The position numbers and the translations under genes were made by a program. This document shows positions 16,931 to 27,836 of a stretch of DNA of 35,696 bases, in pieces. The notes under the pieces are model-generated. The model did no database searches and was not told where the DNA came from. It was given only the letters and a program-made list of their open reading frames with translations. Each line of letters starts with the position of its first letter. The stretch's first letter is position 1. Source of the DNA: Bacteroidales bacterium (GTDB lineage: Bacteria; Bacteroidota; Bacteroidia; Bacteroidales; P3); the NCBI GenBank assembly GCA_024400495.1, contig JAKSMR010000025.1, forward strand, positions 1-35,696, given 5' to 3'.

Positions 16931-19126
16931 CTTTCTAAGAATAAAGTCAGTCATAAGTTCGTAGAGGTTCAGACGGGTGTTGCCACCATAGATGCTGTGG
17001 TTCTTGTTGGGATAAGCTCGGAACTCGAACTGTTTGTTGGCGTTGTGGAGAGCGGTAACGAGGTCGAGGGCGTTCTGAAAATGGACATTGTCGTCGCCAG
17101 TTCCGTGGATAAGAAGATAGTTACCCTTGAGCTGGTCTGCGAAGTTGATGGGGGAGTTCTCGTCATAGCCTTGGGGGTTGTCCTGCGGACGTTGGAGGAA
17201 GCGCTCGGTGTAGATGTTGTCGTAGTAGCGCCAGGTGGTAACGGGAGCCACGGCGATAGCGCTCTTGAAAACGTCGTTGCCTTTGAGGATAGAGAGGCTG
17301 GAGAGGTATCCGCCGAAGCTCCAACCGAAGATGCCGATACGGCTTGCGTCGATCCAACTCTTCTGGCCGAAGTATTTAGCGGTCTCTATGGCATCCTCGC
17401 ATTCCATCTTACCGAGATTTTTGTAGGTCTGTTTCTTGAAAGCGGCGCCGCGTCCACCGGTACCGCGGCCATCGAAACAAGCCACCACATAGCCTTTCTG
17501 GGTAAGCATGTGGTGCCAGTAGTAGTCGCTGCCACCATAGCGGTTAGTGACCTGCTGGTTGCCGGGACCGCCATATACATAGATGAAGAGGGGATAGGTC
17601 TTGGAGGAATCGAAGTCGGCGGGGAGAACGAGGTAGTAGTTCAACTCTGTTCCGTTGGAGGTCGTGTAACTTCCAAACTCCTTGTGGCCTGTACCGTATT
17701 CGGTCATGGTCTGCTTCAGGGCTGCGTTGTCCTGAAGAGTGTTGATGAGAGTCCCTTTGCTGTTGTGGAGAGTGTAGAGGTTTGGCTGGTTGGCATTGGA
17801 ATAGGTGCGGATGTAGTATTTGCAGCCGTTGCTGAAGGTAGCGTTATAGGTGCCAAGCTGGTATTTGGGAGCCTTCTGGGTGCCGATATTGTCGTTGAGG
17901 CAAATTTTCTTCTTGCCTTTGAAGTCGATCATATAGAGGTCGACGTTGATGGCGCCGCTCTCGTGGGAGGTGAAGTAGATGGTGCCTTTTTTCTCGTCGA
18001 TGCCGCAAACTCCAGTTACGTCGTAGTTGCCGCTGGTGATCTGACGGACGAGGTTACCATTCATGTCGTACATGTAGATATGGTTGAAACCATCTTTCTC
18101 GCTAGTGATAATCCAGTTCTTGCCATCCTGGAGGAACATCCAGGTGTCGGGGACCTCGACATAAGCCTCGTCCTTCTCGGTATAGAGGGTTCTGAGAGCG
18201 CCTGTGGTAGCGTTGGCGAGAATCAGTTCCATGTTGTTCTGAAGACGGTTCATGCGCATTACGGCTAAGGTGTTTGCGTCCTGAGTCCATTTGATGCGGG
18301 GGATGTACTGGTCGTTTTCGCTGCCGATGTTCAGCTTAAGGGTCTTGGAGGAGGGGAGATCGTAGATGAGAACGTCAACAACAGAGTTGTCTTCTCCGGC
18401 CTTGGGGTATTTGTAGGTGTAGTTGTCGGGATAGAGACCACCCCAATATTGCATGGTGAATTCCTTTACCTTGCTTTCGTCAAAGCGGAAGAAGGCGATC
18501 TTCTTGCTGTCGGGGCTCCAGTAGAAGCCTTGGGTGATGGCGAACTCCTCTTCGTAAACCCAGTCGGTAGTTCCGTTGATGATCTCGTTGATCTTGCCGT
18601 CGAAGGTGATCTGGGTTTCTTCAAGGGTTTCGAGGTCCATCTTGAAGAGGTTGTTATCGCGTACGAAAGCGATCATCTTGCCATCAGGAGAGAGTGTGGT
18701 GAGTCGCTGCTTGCCGTTGGCAGAGATTAGCGTGAAGGAGTTTTCGGCCACATTGTAGAGGTAGTAGTTGGAGACGCCGCTATGACGATAGAGGGGTTCG
18801 AAATCGCATTCGAGAAGAATCAGACTTTCGTCAGCGCTGAAGGCATAGCTGGAGAAGATAGGCAAGGGTTTTGCATGTTTCTTGTTGTATTCGGCAAAGT
18901 TGCAGACCATACCCTCCTGCTCTCCTGTGGCGTAGGCGTATTTGGCGATGCCGTTGCGGGTGAGTGTGCAATAATGCTCGCCGTCGTTCATAGAGCGGAT
19001 GGCCTGTATTCCTCGGGGAGAAAACTTGCCAGACATCCAGATGTCTTCAAGGGAGATTTGTTTGGTCTGTGCCATTGCAGAGAGGCATAAGAGCGCCGTA
19101 GCGAAAAGTGTTAGAACTTTCTTCAT
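16925..19126 (-). CDS. Dipeptidyl peptidase IV-type S9 peptidase
   Basis: 733 residues. Signal peptide about 1-19 (LSAMAQ), then an eight-bladed-propeller-type domain, then an alpha/beta hydrolase domain. The catalytic triad is readable: Ser603 in GWSFGGY, Asp678 in HGTGDDNVH, His710 in NKNHSIYGG. The DWVYEEEF segment in the propeller supplies the glutamates that hold the substrate's free N-terminus in DPP IV. The expected activity is removal of X-Pro (or X-Ala) dipeptides from peptides in the periplasm, supporting growth on peptides. Family length (about 700-760) fits. Start chosen as the ATG giving the MKKVLTLF signal; promoter box at 19187. Confidence 0.95.
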   Translation of the reverse strand: MKKVLTLFATALLCLSAMAQTKQISLEDIWMSGKFSPRGIQAIRSMNDGEHYCTLTRNGIAKYAYATGEQEGMVCNFAEYNKKHAKPLPIFSSYAFSADESLILLECDFEPLYRHSGVSNYYLYNVAENSFTLISANGKQRLTTLSPDGKMIAFVRDNNLFKMDLETLEETQITFDGKINEIINGTTDWVYEEEFAITQGFYWSPDSKKIAFFRFDESKVKEFTMQYWGGLYPDNYTYKYPKAGEDNSVVDVLIYDLPSSKTLKLNIGSENDQYIPRIKWTQDANTLAVMRMNRLQNNMELILANATTGALRTLYTEKDEAYVEVPDTWMFLQDGKNWIITSEKDGFNHIYMYDMNGNLVRQITSGNYDVTGVCGIDEKKGTIYFTSHESGAINVDLYMIDFKGKKKICLNDNIGTQKAPKYQLGTYNATFSNGCKYYIRTYSNANQPNLYTLHNSKGTLINTLQDNAALKQTMTEYGTGHKEFGSYTTSNGTELNYYLVLPADFDSSKTYPLFIYVYGGPGNQQVTNRYGGSDYYWHHMLTQKGYVVACFDGRGTGGRGAAFKKQTYKNLGKMECEDAIETAKYFGQKSWIDASRIGIFGWSFGGYLSSLSILKGNDVFKSAIAVAPVTTWRYYDNIYTERFLQRPQDNPQGYDENSPINFADQLKGNYLLIHGTGDDNVHFQNALDLVTALHNANKQFEFRAYPNKNHSIYGGNTRLNLYELMTDFILRKL

Positions 19127-19186
19127 GACGTGTAATTGATTAGTATTCTATATTATATATATTCGTGTGTGTAAAGTAATAAAGTG

Positions 19187-19194
19187 CAAAAATA
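19187..19194 (-). promoter_or_regulatory. -7 box of the S9 peptidase gene
   Basis: TATTTTTG on the minus strand, an exact TAnnTTTG match, 60 bp before the ATG. No convincing -33 TTG at the expected distance. Confidence 0.55.
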
Positions 19195-19225
19195 CGATTT
19201 TTTTAGCAATTGGTGTAAGTTTTTT

Positions 19226-19254
19226 TTGTATGTCGGAAAAAGTTTGTATCTTTG
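19226..19254 (+). promoter_or_regulatory. Promoter of the tRNA-Ser gene
   Basis: TTG (19226-19228), 18-bp spacer, TATCTTTG (19247-19254). About 58 bp upstream of the mature tRNA 5' end, and back to back with the S9 peptidase promoter. Confidence 0.75.
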
Positions 19255-19312
19255 CAAACCGAAAACGAAGGATGGAAGTTGTTGTAATTCTTCCTAAATC
19301 GTTGGAAACCAC

Positions 19313-19403
19313 GGAGAGATGCCGGAGTGGTCGATCGGGGCGGTCTCGAAAACCGTTGACCTCTTTTGGGGGTCCCAGGGTTCGAATCCCTGTCTCTCCG
19401 CCA
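19313..19403 (+). tRNA. tRNA-Ser (anticodon CGA)
   Basis: A 91-base class II tRNA. Acceptor stem GGAGAGA (19313-19319) pairs with TCTCTCC, discriminator G at 19400, and CCA is encoded (19401-19403). The anticodon loop CTCGAAA has T33 and anticodon CGA, reading UCG serine codons. A long variable arm (TTGACC...GGGGGTCCC region) is typical of serine tRNAs, and the T arm has GGGTTCGAATCCC. Own promoter upstream and terminator downstream. Confidence 0.96.
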
Positions 19404-19417
19404 CAAAAATCAACAGC

Positions 19418-19447
19418 AAGCTTCACAATCGTGGAGCTTTTTTTTTC
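19418..19447 (+). terminator. Terminator of the tRNA-Ser gene
   Basis: AAGCTTCAC (19418-19426) with GTGGAGCTT (19431-19439), one G-T pair, loop AATC, then a T run to about 19447. Confidence 0.85.
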
Positions 19448-19449
19448 TT

Positions 19450-19816
19450 CAAAATAATGGGTAGATAAAAAAACAGAAGGTCGTCCGAGTATGATGATTA
19501 GATTTGTATTTTTTTGTCAAACAGGACTCAAATGAAGGCAAGAAGAATACCCTTTGTTACGCAAAATGATGGGCCGGAATGATGTAGTATCCGATTAGCG
19601 TCTGTCTAGCCCCTATCTAGCGTCTATCTAACGCCTGCAATTCCAAACGCTACTTCCTCAAGAATAGTGACAGCCACTCTTTTCCCCGGACGCCATATAT
19701 GCTTTTCTATTTCGTCAAAATATTCACACAAAATGAGGAAAAACGTCAGAAGAAGACGCTAAAACATGTTTTTTTGACACCCAAAAGTTTCCCTCACTGG
19801 AACTTTGAGATGCTTG
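19450..19816. other. AT-rich non-coding segment
   Basis: No gene supported over about 370 bp. The only structure seen is the 11-bp direct-repeat array at 19596-19639. Base composition is visibly more AT-rich than the flanking genes. Confidence 0.5.
19596..19639. repeat. 11-bp-phased direct array (array B)
   Basis: Four consecutive 11-bp units: TAGCGTCTGTC, TAGCCCCTATC, TAGCGTCTATC, TAACGCCTGCA. Same period as the arrays at 2363 and 28952, but a different core sequence and no opposing arm. Confidence 0.7.
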
Positions 19817-20077
19817 TTATATTACTCCGAAGAAGTATAAGAGGAAAATGATCCACCCCACATCTTTGACTTTGTCGAGGATATGGAGAAAGAGGAAACG
19901 CTTTTTCTTCGTGGACCTATATCTTTTTTTGAAATAGTTGAATTTTTCAAAGTGATTAGATAAGACCTCATCCAGGCTAAGGCCAATCCATGATCGGAAT
20001 CCATGTTTCATCAAATGGATGACAAAAGTCAAAAAGAAGATACCTCCGAAGAAGTACAAAGAAAAATCTCCATTCAT
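19817..20077 (-). CDS. Small two-helix membrane protein, hypothetical
   Basis: 86 residues. It begins MNGDFSLYFF with a hydrophobic segment (about 8-23), then a strongly basic middle (FKKRYRSTKKKRF) and a second hydrophobic segment at the C-terminus (GWIIFLLYFFGVI). This composition is that of a genuine membrane protein rather than a random frame. No family is recognised. It lies 73 bp downstream of the lipoprotein gene on the same strand and could be its operon partner. Codon use is AT-rich, unlike most of the window, which hints at acquired or fast-evolving DNA. The chance of a spurious frame remains. Confidence 0.45.
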   Translation of the reverse strand: MNGDFSLYFFGGIFFLTFVIHLMKHGFRSWIGLSLDEVLSNHFEKFNYFKKRYRSTKKKRFLFLHILDKVKDVGWIIFLLYFFGVI

Positions 20078-20150
20078 CGCTCTTGGGTGGTTTCGATGGC
20101 TATAAGCATTCCGAAGGGGAAGGTTGGTGATTGTGTTTGTCGTCCTTCGG

Positions 20151-20537
20151 TTAGGGTTCTGTCAAAGAATAGCAATTTTCATCGGTAAGAATCTTAAGAC
20201 CGGCTTCGATGTTGATATTCTTTTGGGGAACGAGGTAGAAGTATTTGTTGGCCCAGCGGATGGTGTTCTCGCTGGATATGAGTTTCATCTTCAGGTATTT
20301 TGCCTCGGCGTTAGGATAAAACTTGTATTCTTTCTTGTATTGGGGTTTGACGACAAAATTGCTATCGATGCGTTCTCCTGTGCTGTTGTATTCATACATC
20401 ATCACGTCGATACTATAGCCTGCCACAGAGTAGGGAACCTTGCAGATGAGGGTATAGGCTGTTACCTCATCTTTGTCTTTTTTGCAGCCGGAGAAAAGTA
20501 GGGAAGCGGTAAAAATCAGGAAAAGAAGTCGTTTCAT
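20151..20537 (-). CDS. Lipoprotein of unknown function
   Basis: 128 residues from the ATG that gives MKRLLFLIFTASLLFSGC; an in-frame ATG 24 bp upstream would place extra residues before the signal. The lipobox LFSGC predicts lipidation at Cys18. The mature part is 110 residues, strand-rich, including VMMYEYNSTGERIDSNFV and KEYKFYPNAEAKYLKMKL, compatible with a small beta-sandwich. No family recognised. It is separated from pckA by a perfect 13-bp hairpin, so it is probably transcribed on its own or with the small membrane protein downstream. Confidence 0.75.
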   Translation of the reverse strand: MKRLLFLIFTASLLFSGCKKDKDEVTAYTLICKVPYSVAGYSIDVMMYEYNSTGERIDSNFVVKPQYKKEYKFYPNAEAKYLKMKLISSENTIRWANKYFYLVPQKNINIEAGLKILTDENCYSLTEP

Positions 20538-20567
20538 AATCGGGATATGGTTTGTTTTCATTTATTT

Positions 20568-20601
20568 AATAGAACCCATGCGGGATTGCATGGGTTCTAT
20601 T
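20568..20601 (-). terminator. Perfect hairpin downstream of pckA
   Basis: AATAGAACCCATG (20568-20580) and CATGGGTTCTATT (20589-20601) form a 13-bp perfect stem with an 8-base loop, 28 bp after the pckA stop. The T tract on the minus strand is weak (TTAAATAAA), so it may act as a terminator or as a 3'-end stabiliser. Confidence 0.65.
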
Positions 20602-20628
20602 GGTGTCGACAGTTCCAAAGTCTGATGA

Positions 20629-22245
20629 CTAGAGCTTGGGACCAGCGGCGATGAGAGCCTTGCCAGCTTCGTTGGTGCTGAACTTGTCGAAGTTCTTGAT
20701 GAAGCGTTCTGCGAGGTCTTTTGCTTTCTTCTCCCATTCGCAAGCGCAACCGTAGGTGTCGCGAGGATCGAGAATGTTGGTGTCTACGCCGGGGAGTTCG
20801 GTGGGAACTTCAAAGTCGAAGAAAGGAATCTTCTTGGTAGGAGCCTTGAGGATGTCTCCTCCGAGGATGGCGTCGATGATTCCGCGGGTATCTTTGATGG
20901 AGATACGTTTTCCGGTGCCGTTCCAACCGGTGTTTACGAGATAAGCCTTTGCGCCGCTCATCTGCATACGTTTAACCAATTCCTCTGCATATTTTGTGGG
21001 ATGCAGCTCGAGGAAAGCCTGGCCGAAGCAAGCGGAGAAGGTAGGTGTGGGCTCGGTGATACCGCGCTCTGTGCCTGCCAGCTTGGCGGTGAAGCCAGAG
21101 AGGAAGTAGTACTGGGTCTGCTCAGGGGTAAGGATGCTTACGGGAGGCAGAACGCCGAAGGCGTCGGCGGAGAGGAAGATCACGTTGTTTGCTGCGGGAG
21201 CTTTGCTCACGGGGCGAACGATCTTCTCGATGTGGTTGATGGGGTAGGAGACGCGGGTGTTCTCGGTAACGCTCTTGTCGGCGAAATCGATCTTGCCGTT
21301 AGCGTCGACGGTAACGTTCTCAAGGAGTGCGTTGCGACGGATGGCGTTGTAGATGTCGGGCTCGCTGTCTTTGTCGAGGTTGATGACCTTGGCGTAGCAG
21401 CCGCCTTCGAAGTTGAAGACGCCGTCGTCGTCCCAGCCGTGCTCGTCGTCACCGATGAGGAGACGCTTGGGGTCGGTGGAAAGGGTGGTCTTGCCGGTTC
21501 CGGAGAGACCGAAGAAGATGGCGGTGTTCTTGCCTTCCATATCGGTATTGGCGCTGCAATGCATAGCGGCGATACCTTTGAGGGGGAGGTAGTAGTTCAT
21601 CATCGAGAAGAGGCCTTTCTTCATCTCACCGCCATACCAGGTGTTGATGATCACCTGTTCCTTGCTGGTGGTGTTGAAAGCGACGCAGGTCTCGGAGTTG
21701 AGGCCGAGTTCTTTGTAGTTCTCAACCTTGGCTTTGGAAGCGTTGTAGACGATGAAGTCGGGGGTGAAGTTTTTCAGCTCCTCGTCGGTAGGAACGATGA
21801 ACATGTTCTTGATGAAGTGAGCCTGCCAAGCCACTTCCATAACGAAACGAACAGCAAGACGGGTGCTCTCGTTAGCGCCGCAGAAAGCGTCGACAACATA
21901 GAGGTTCTTGTTGCAAAGTTCCTTGACGGCAAGCTCCTTGACGGTGCCCCAAACCTGCTCGGTCATAGGGTGGTTGTCGTTCTTGTAGCCTTCGGTAGTC
22001 CACCATACTTTGTCGTGGCTCATAGCGTCGTCGACAATATATTTGTCTTTGGGTGAACGGCCGGTATAGATGCCGGTCATTACGTTGATAGCGCCCAGTT
22101 CAGTCTCCTGGCCTTTGTCGAAACCAGTGAGGGTGGGGTCTTTCTCTAGTTTGTAGAGCTCCTCATAGGAGGGGTTATAGCAAACGCTCTTTACGCCAGT
22201 GATGCCGTAGCTCTCAAGGGCTTTGATGATGTTTGTGTTTTCCAT
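20629..22245 (-). CDS. pckA: Phosphoenolpyruvate carboxykinase (ATP)
   Basis: 538 residues, the standard length of ATP-type PEPCK (oxaloacetate + ATP to PEP + CO2 + ADP, reversible). Diagnostic segments: [16 protein letters not shown] (58-73), the kinase-1a P-loop GLSGTGKTT (246-254), metal-binding [23 protein letters not shown] (264-286), and TRVSYP. In anaerobic Bacteroidales the enzyme often runs toward oxaloacetate, feeding the fumarate/succinate branch and yielding ATP. It follows ppdK on the same strand with a 190-bp gap, forming a PEP-node pair. No clear TAnnTTTG promoter was found in the gap. Confidence 0.97.
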   Translation of the reverse strand: MENTNIIKALESYGITGVKSVCYNPSYEELYKLEKDPTLTGFDKGQETELGAINVMTGIYTGRSPKDKYIVDDAMSHDKVWWTTEGYKNDNHPMTEQVWGTVKELAVKELCNKNLYVVDAFCGANESTRLAVRFVMEVAWQAHFIKNMFIVPTDEELKNFTPDFIVYNASKAKVENYKELGLNSETCVAFNTTSKEQVIINTWYGGEMKKGLFSMMNYYLPLKGIAAMHCSANTDMEGKNTAIFFGLSGTGKTTLSTDPKRLLIGDDEHGWDDDGVFNFEGGCYAKVINLDKDSEPDIYNAIRRNALLENVTVDANGKIDFADKSVTENTRVSYPINHIEKIVRPVSKAPAANNVIFLSADAFGVLPPVSILTPEQTQYYFLSGFTAKLAGTERGITEPTPTFSACFGQAFLELHPTKYAEELVKRMQMSGAKAYLVNTGWNGTGKRISIKDTRGIIDAILGGDILKAPTKKIPFFDFEVPTELPGVDTNILDPRDTYGCACEWEKKAKDLAERFIKNFDKFSTNEAGKALIAAGPKL

Positions 22246-22370
22246 AGGAAATACTATAATTTAATGATACTTTTTATTTTAAGGCGCAGTTATTTGTTCG
22301 TTAGTTAGTGGTGTGATGGCTTTTGGAGACGAATCCCCGAGGCTGTCATCGGCCTTTTTTCAAGGCAAAG

Positions 22371-22399
22371 GGAACGTGCCACCTAGGTGGCATCATTCC
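22371..22399. repeat. Perfect 16-bp palindrome between ppdK and pckA
   Basis: TGCCACCTAGGTGGCA (22377-22392) is a perfect palindrome, flanked by GGGAA and TTCCC, which extend the stem with small internal loops. It sits 44 bp after the ppdK stop. It could be the ppdK terminator or an operator for pckA; there is no long T tract. Confidence 0.55.
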
Positions 22400-22435
22400 C
22401 TGATTGTCTGTTGGGCCCTTTCTTATTGATAAGAA

Positions 22436-25168
<2,733 letters not shown>

Positions 25169-25236
25169 AGTTAATTATTGTTATTGTGTTAGTTTCTAAA
25201 CAGATGTTGTTGTTTGTTCGTTTGTCAACGAAAGTG

Positions 25237-25244
25237 CAAAATTA
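25237..25244 (-). promoter_or_regulatory. -7 box of ppdK
   Basis: TAATTTTG on the minus strand, the same box as that of typA, 68 bp before the ppdK ATG. The -33 side has only a weak TTTC. Confidence 0.6.
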
Positions 25245-25491
25245 CGAATTTTTAACGACATAAGAAAAAGAAATATATATATATTGTCAACAATCCCCCT
25301 CTTGCTTCAGTCTAAATGCCTGTTTCGTGGGGTTTTGAGGTGTTGAAAACTTTTTTGAGAAAGGTTTTTTTTATGGATTGGTTCCCTTTCCCGATATCTT
25401 TTGTCGGCTCGAATTTGCTTTTTATTGCTTCCGGACAGGTTGTTTTTCGGTAAAAAATCAGGGTTCATTTCTTTTTGTGTAATAAATTTAA

Positions 25492-25499
25492 TAATCTTG
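25492..25499 (+). promoter_or_regulatory. Possible -7 box of the MATE operon
   Basis: TAATCTTG, 7 of 8 positions relative to the TAnnTTTG pattern, 13 bp before the MATE ATG. The leader would be very short. Confidence 0.4.
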
Positions 25500-25512
25500 C
25501 GTTATTGTCAAT

Positions 25513-26844
25513 ATGCAAGTTGAATTGTCCGGACATTATTCCAAGCAACGGCTTTTGCGAACCGTATTCCCTTCGGTGCTCATGGTGCTGATCACTTCGG
25601 TCTATGTTGTGATCGACGGACTCTTCGTGTCTAACTTTACAGGCAAGACCAACTTCGCTGCCATCAACCTCGTGTGGCCGGCTATCACGGTGGTCGCTTC
25701 GTTGGGTGTGATGGTAGGAACGGGTGGTGCGGCTCTTGTGGCTAAGACCAAAGGGGAAGGCGACAATGCCAAGGCCAACCGCATCTTCTCCATGCTTGTG
25801 GAGTTCTCGGCCGTTTTGGGTGCTGGGCTTGGGCTTGTCGCTTTTCTGCTCATGCCCTTCATCGTGCGTTGGCTCCATGCCGACGAGGCTATGTTTGCTC
25901 CCGCTGTCCTCTATGGTCGCATCCTCATGGTGGCTTTGCCTTTCGGGATATTGCAGCAGACCTTCAACCCCTTCTTTATGGCAGCCGAACGTCCTGATAT
26001 CGGAACCAAGTTCACCCTTCTCAGCGGGGTGGCCAACATCGTGTTCGATGCGCTTTTCATTGTGTTGTTCGATTGGGGTGTTGCTGGCGCAGCTTCTGCC
26101 ACTCTTCTCTCTCAGGTGATAGGCGGCATGGGTCCTTTGCTGTATTTTGCCACCAAGCGCAACCATAGCTCCCTCAAGCTGGATATGGTAGGGTGGGAGA
26201 GACGTCCTATTGTCAAGACCTGTCTCAATGGCAGCTCGGAGTTTGTGGGCAATATCAGCTTCTCGGTGGTGAGCATCTGCTACAACCTTCAGTTGATGAA
26301 CTATCTGGGGCAGGATGGTGTTGCAGCCTATGGTGTTATCATGTATACGGGCATGATTTTCTTTGCGATCTTCTGGGGTTACAACATCGGTGCTTCGCCG
26401 ATCATCGCCTACAACTATGGCGCACAGGATCATAGCGAACTTCATTCGTTGCTAAAGAAGAGTGCACTCCTTGTCATATTGGGAGGTGTGCTGATGCTCG
26501 CTCTTGCCGAGGTCTTCGCCCGTCCGATCACACGTATCTATACCAGCTACGACCCTGAGTTGTGGAATATCACCACGCGCGCCTTCCGTATTTATATGTT
26601 TTCCATTCTTCTCGGCGGATTCAACGTCTTCGCTTCGGCTTTCTTCACGGCTTTGAACAACGGACTTCTCAGCGCCTCCATCTCCTTTGCCAGGAGTTTC
26701 GTCCTCGAGATTGGAAGCGTGTTTCTTCTACCCCTTCTCCTCGGTCCCGATGGCATCTGGCTCTCGGTGGTTGTGGCTGAGATAATCTGTTTTGCGGCGT
26801 CGGTCATCATCATCGGGCTGATGCGCAGACGCTATCATTATTAG
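25513..26844 (+). CDS. MATE-family efflux transporter
   Basis: 443 residues with about 12 hydrophobic segments in two related halves, the MATE topology for Na+- or H+-coupled export of drugs or metabolites. N-terminal family features: LRTVFPSVLMVLITSVYVVIDGLFVSNFTG (about 14-43), where the helix 1-2 segment 'vD..fvs...G' is typical, and VGTGGAALVAKTKGEGD (67-83) resembling the conserved G.(G)...s...G loop. The second half repeats this pattern (GYNIGASPIIAYNYGAQD). It is closest in style to MepA-like MATE proteins. It is the first gene of a likely operon: the Cys-rich gene begins 24 bp downstream. Substrate cannot be read. Confidence 0.93.
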   Translation: MQVELSGHYSKQRLLRTVFPSVLMVLITSVYVVIDGLFVSNFTGKTNFAAINLVWPAITVVASLGVMVGTGGAALVAKTKGEGDNAKANRIFSMLVEFSAVLGAGLGLVAFLLMPFIVRWLHADEAMFAPAVLYGRILMVALPFGILQQTFNPFFMAAERPDIGTKFTLLSGVANIVFDALFIVLFDWGVAGAASATLLSQVIGGMGPLLYFATKRNHSSLKLDMVGWERRPIVKTCLNGSSEFVGNISFSVVSICYNLQLMNYLGQDGVAAYGVIMYTGMIFFAIFWGYNIGASPIIAYNYGAQDHSELHSLLKKSALLVILGGVLMLALAEVFARPITRIYTSYDPELWNITTRAFRIYMFSILLGGFNVFASAFFTALNNGLLSASISFARSFVLEIGSVFLLPLLLGPDGIWLSVVVAEIICFAASVIIIGLMRRRYHY

Positions 26845-26868
26845 AAAGATTAAAAACCCATATAGGAT

Positions 26869-27189
26869 ATGAGTGCAAAAGATACCTTCCATCATCCCGA
26901 CTTCGGGCACAATTGCGCCCAAGCTATAGCTTACCAGTTCAAAAATCTCTACGACGACGAGCAGATCGTTGAGAAGCTGGCTGCCTTCGGAGGCGGTCGT
27001 GCTCCACAAGGGCTCTGTGGCGCGCTCTATGCCGCCCAGCTCGCCTGTCCTGCCCACAAGACCGAGGTCGAAGAGGCGTTCTACAAAGCCGCTGGGGCCT
27101 CCACCTGTCGCGAGATCAAGCAGATGGCCCACACCCCTTGTCTCCGTTGCCTCGAGATTGCCGAAATGATAGTCGAAAAATACAAATAA
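26869..27189 (+). CDS. Cys-rich protein of the C_GCAxxG_C_C type
   Basis: 106 residues with six cysteines at 16, 50, 60, 80, 91 and 94. The arrangement NCAQA (15-19), PQGLCGALYAAQLAC (46-60), STCREIK (78-84) and CLRCLE (91-96) matches the layout of the C_GCAxxG_C_C redox family, small proteins thought to bind metal or act in redox reactions. The central box is CGALYAA, with Ala where Gly is usual. No signal peptide is seen, so it is cytoplasmic. It lies between a MATE exporter and a flavodoxin, which supports a redox role. The biochemical function of the family is not settled. Confidence 0.75.
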   Translation: MSAKDTFHHPDFGHNCAQAIAYQFKNLYDDEQIVEKLAAFGGGRAPQGLCGALYAAQLACPAHKTEVEEAFYKAAGASTCREIKQMAHTPCLRCLEIAEMIVEKYK

Positions 27190-27201
27190 AAAATATCCGT
27201 T

Positions 27202-27768
27202 ATGAAACTGATGACTATGACCATGCTGGCTTTGATAAGTCTTTTTGTCAAATGTTCGGCACCTGAAGAAAATAATGATATAAACAAAGATAACACTATG
27301 AAAAAGACATTAGTAGCTTACTTCTCCGCTACGGGAACCACAGAAAAGGTTGCCCGCATGATCGCCCAGTCGGCAGATGCTGACCTCTTTGAAATCGAGC
27401 CCGAGGAGCGTTATTCCGCCGAGGATCTCGATTGGACTAACAAGCAGAGCCGTTCGAGCGTAGAGATGAACGATAAGACCTTCCGTCCTGCAATCAAGAA
27501 CAAGGTTGCCGACATGGATCAGTACGACACCATCTATGTCGGTTTCCCCGTATGGTGGTATACCGCCCCCACCATCGTGTGGAACTTCATGGAGAGCTAC
27601 AATTTCGAAGGCAAGACCGTCATCGCTTTCGCCACCAGCGGAGGAAGCGCCATCGGACCTTGTGAGAAAGACCTTCAGAAACTGGCTCCCAAAGCCAACT
27701 GGAAAGCCGGCAAACTTCTCAATCGCGCCACCCAGGAGCAGGTGGATGAATGGGTCGAGAGCCTGTAA
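27202..27768 (+). CDS. Flavodoxin, possibly membrane-tethered
   Basis: 188 residues in the longest reading. The flavodoxin fold starts at residue 33: MKKTLVAYFSATGTTEKVA, with the FMN phosphate loop SATGTT (42-47). Then come YVGFPVWWYTAPTIVWNF (a flavin-ring loop with Trp/Tyr) and VIAFATSGGSAIGPCEKDL. Flavodoxins carry electrons through FMN. The first 32 residues form a hydrophobic stretch followed by Cys18 (LISLFVKCSAPEENND), like a lipoprotein signal and linker. A start at 27298 would give a normal 156-residue cytoplasmic flavodoxin. The A-rich DNA before 27298 is typical of Bacteroidota start regions, so both forms are possible. It begins 12 bp after the Cys-rich gene. Confidence 0.85.
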   Translation: MKLMTMTMLALISLFVKCSAPEENNDINKDNTMKKTLVAYFSATGTTEKVARMIAQSADADLFEIEPEERYSAEDLDWTNKQSRSSVEMNDKTFRPAIKNKVADMDQYDTIYVGFPVWWYTAPTIVWNFMESYNFEGKTVIAFATSGGSAIGPCEKDLQKLAPKANWKAGKLLNRATQEQVDEWVESL

Positions 27769-27836
27769 ACAAGGTGGATTACAGGGGTGGCGAATGATGA
27801 ATAACAAACAACAAACAACAAACAATACATATATAT

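Larger units (their letters stand above)
25169..25512. other. AT-rich divergent intergenic region
   Basis: 344 bp between ppdK (-) and the MATE gene (+). It carries promoter-like boxes for both genes, at 25237-25244 and 25492-25499. The stretch 25290-25480 is rich in T runs without a recognised hairpin, riboswitch or small gene. Confidence 0.5.

Noticed and set aside
25290-25480. Possible riboswitch or small RNA ahead of the MATE gene
   Set aside because: No conserved aptamer pattern or strong hairpin was seen, and the only promoter-like box is 13 bp before the start codon.
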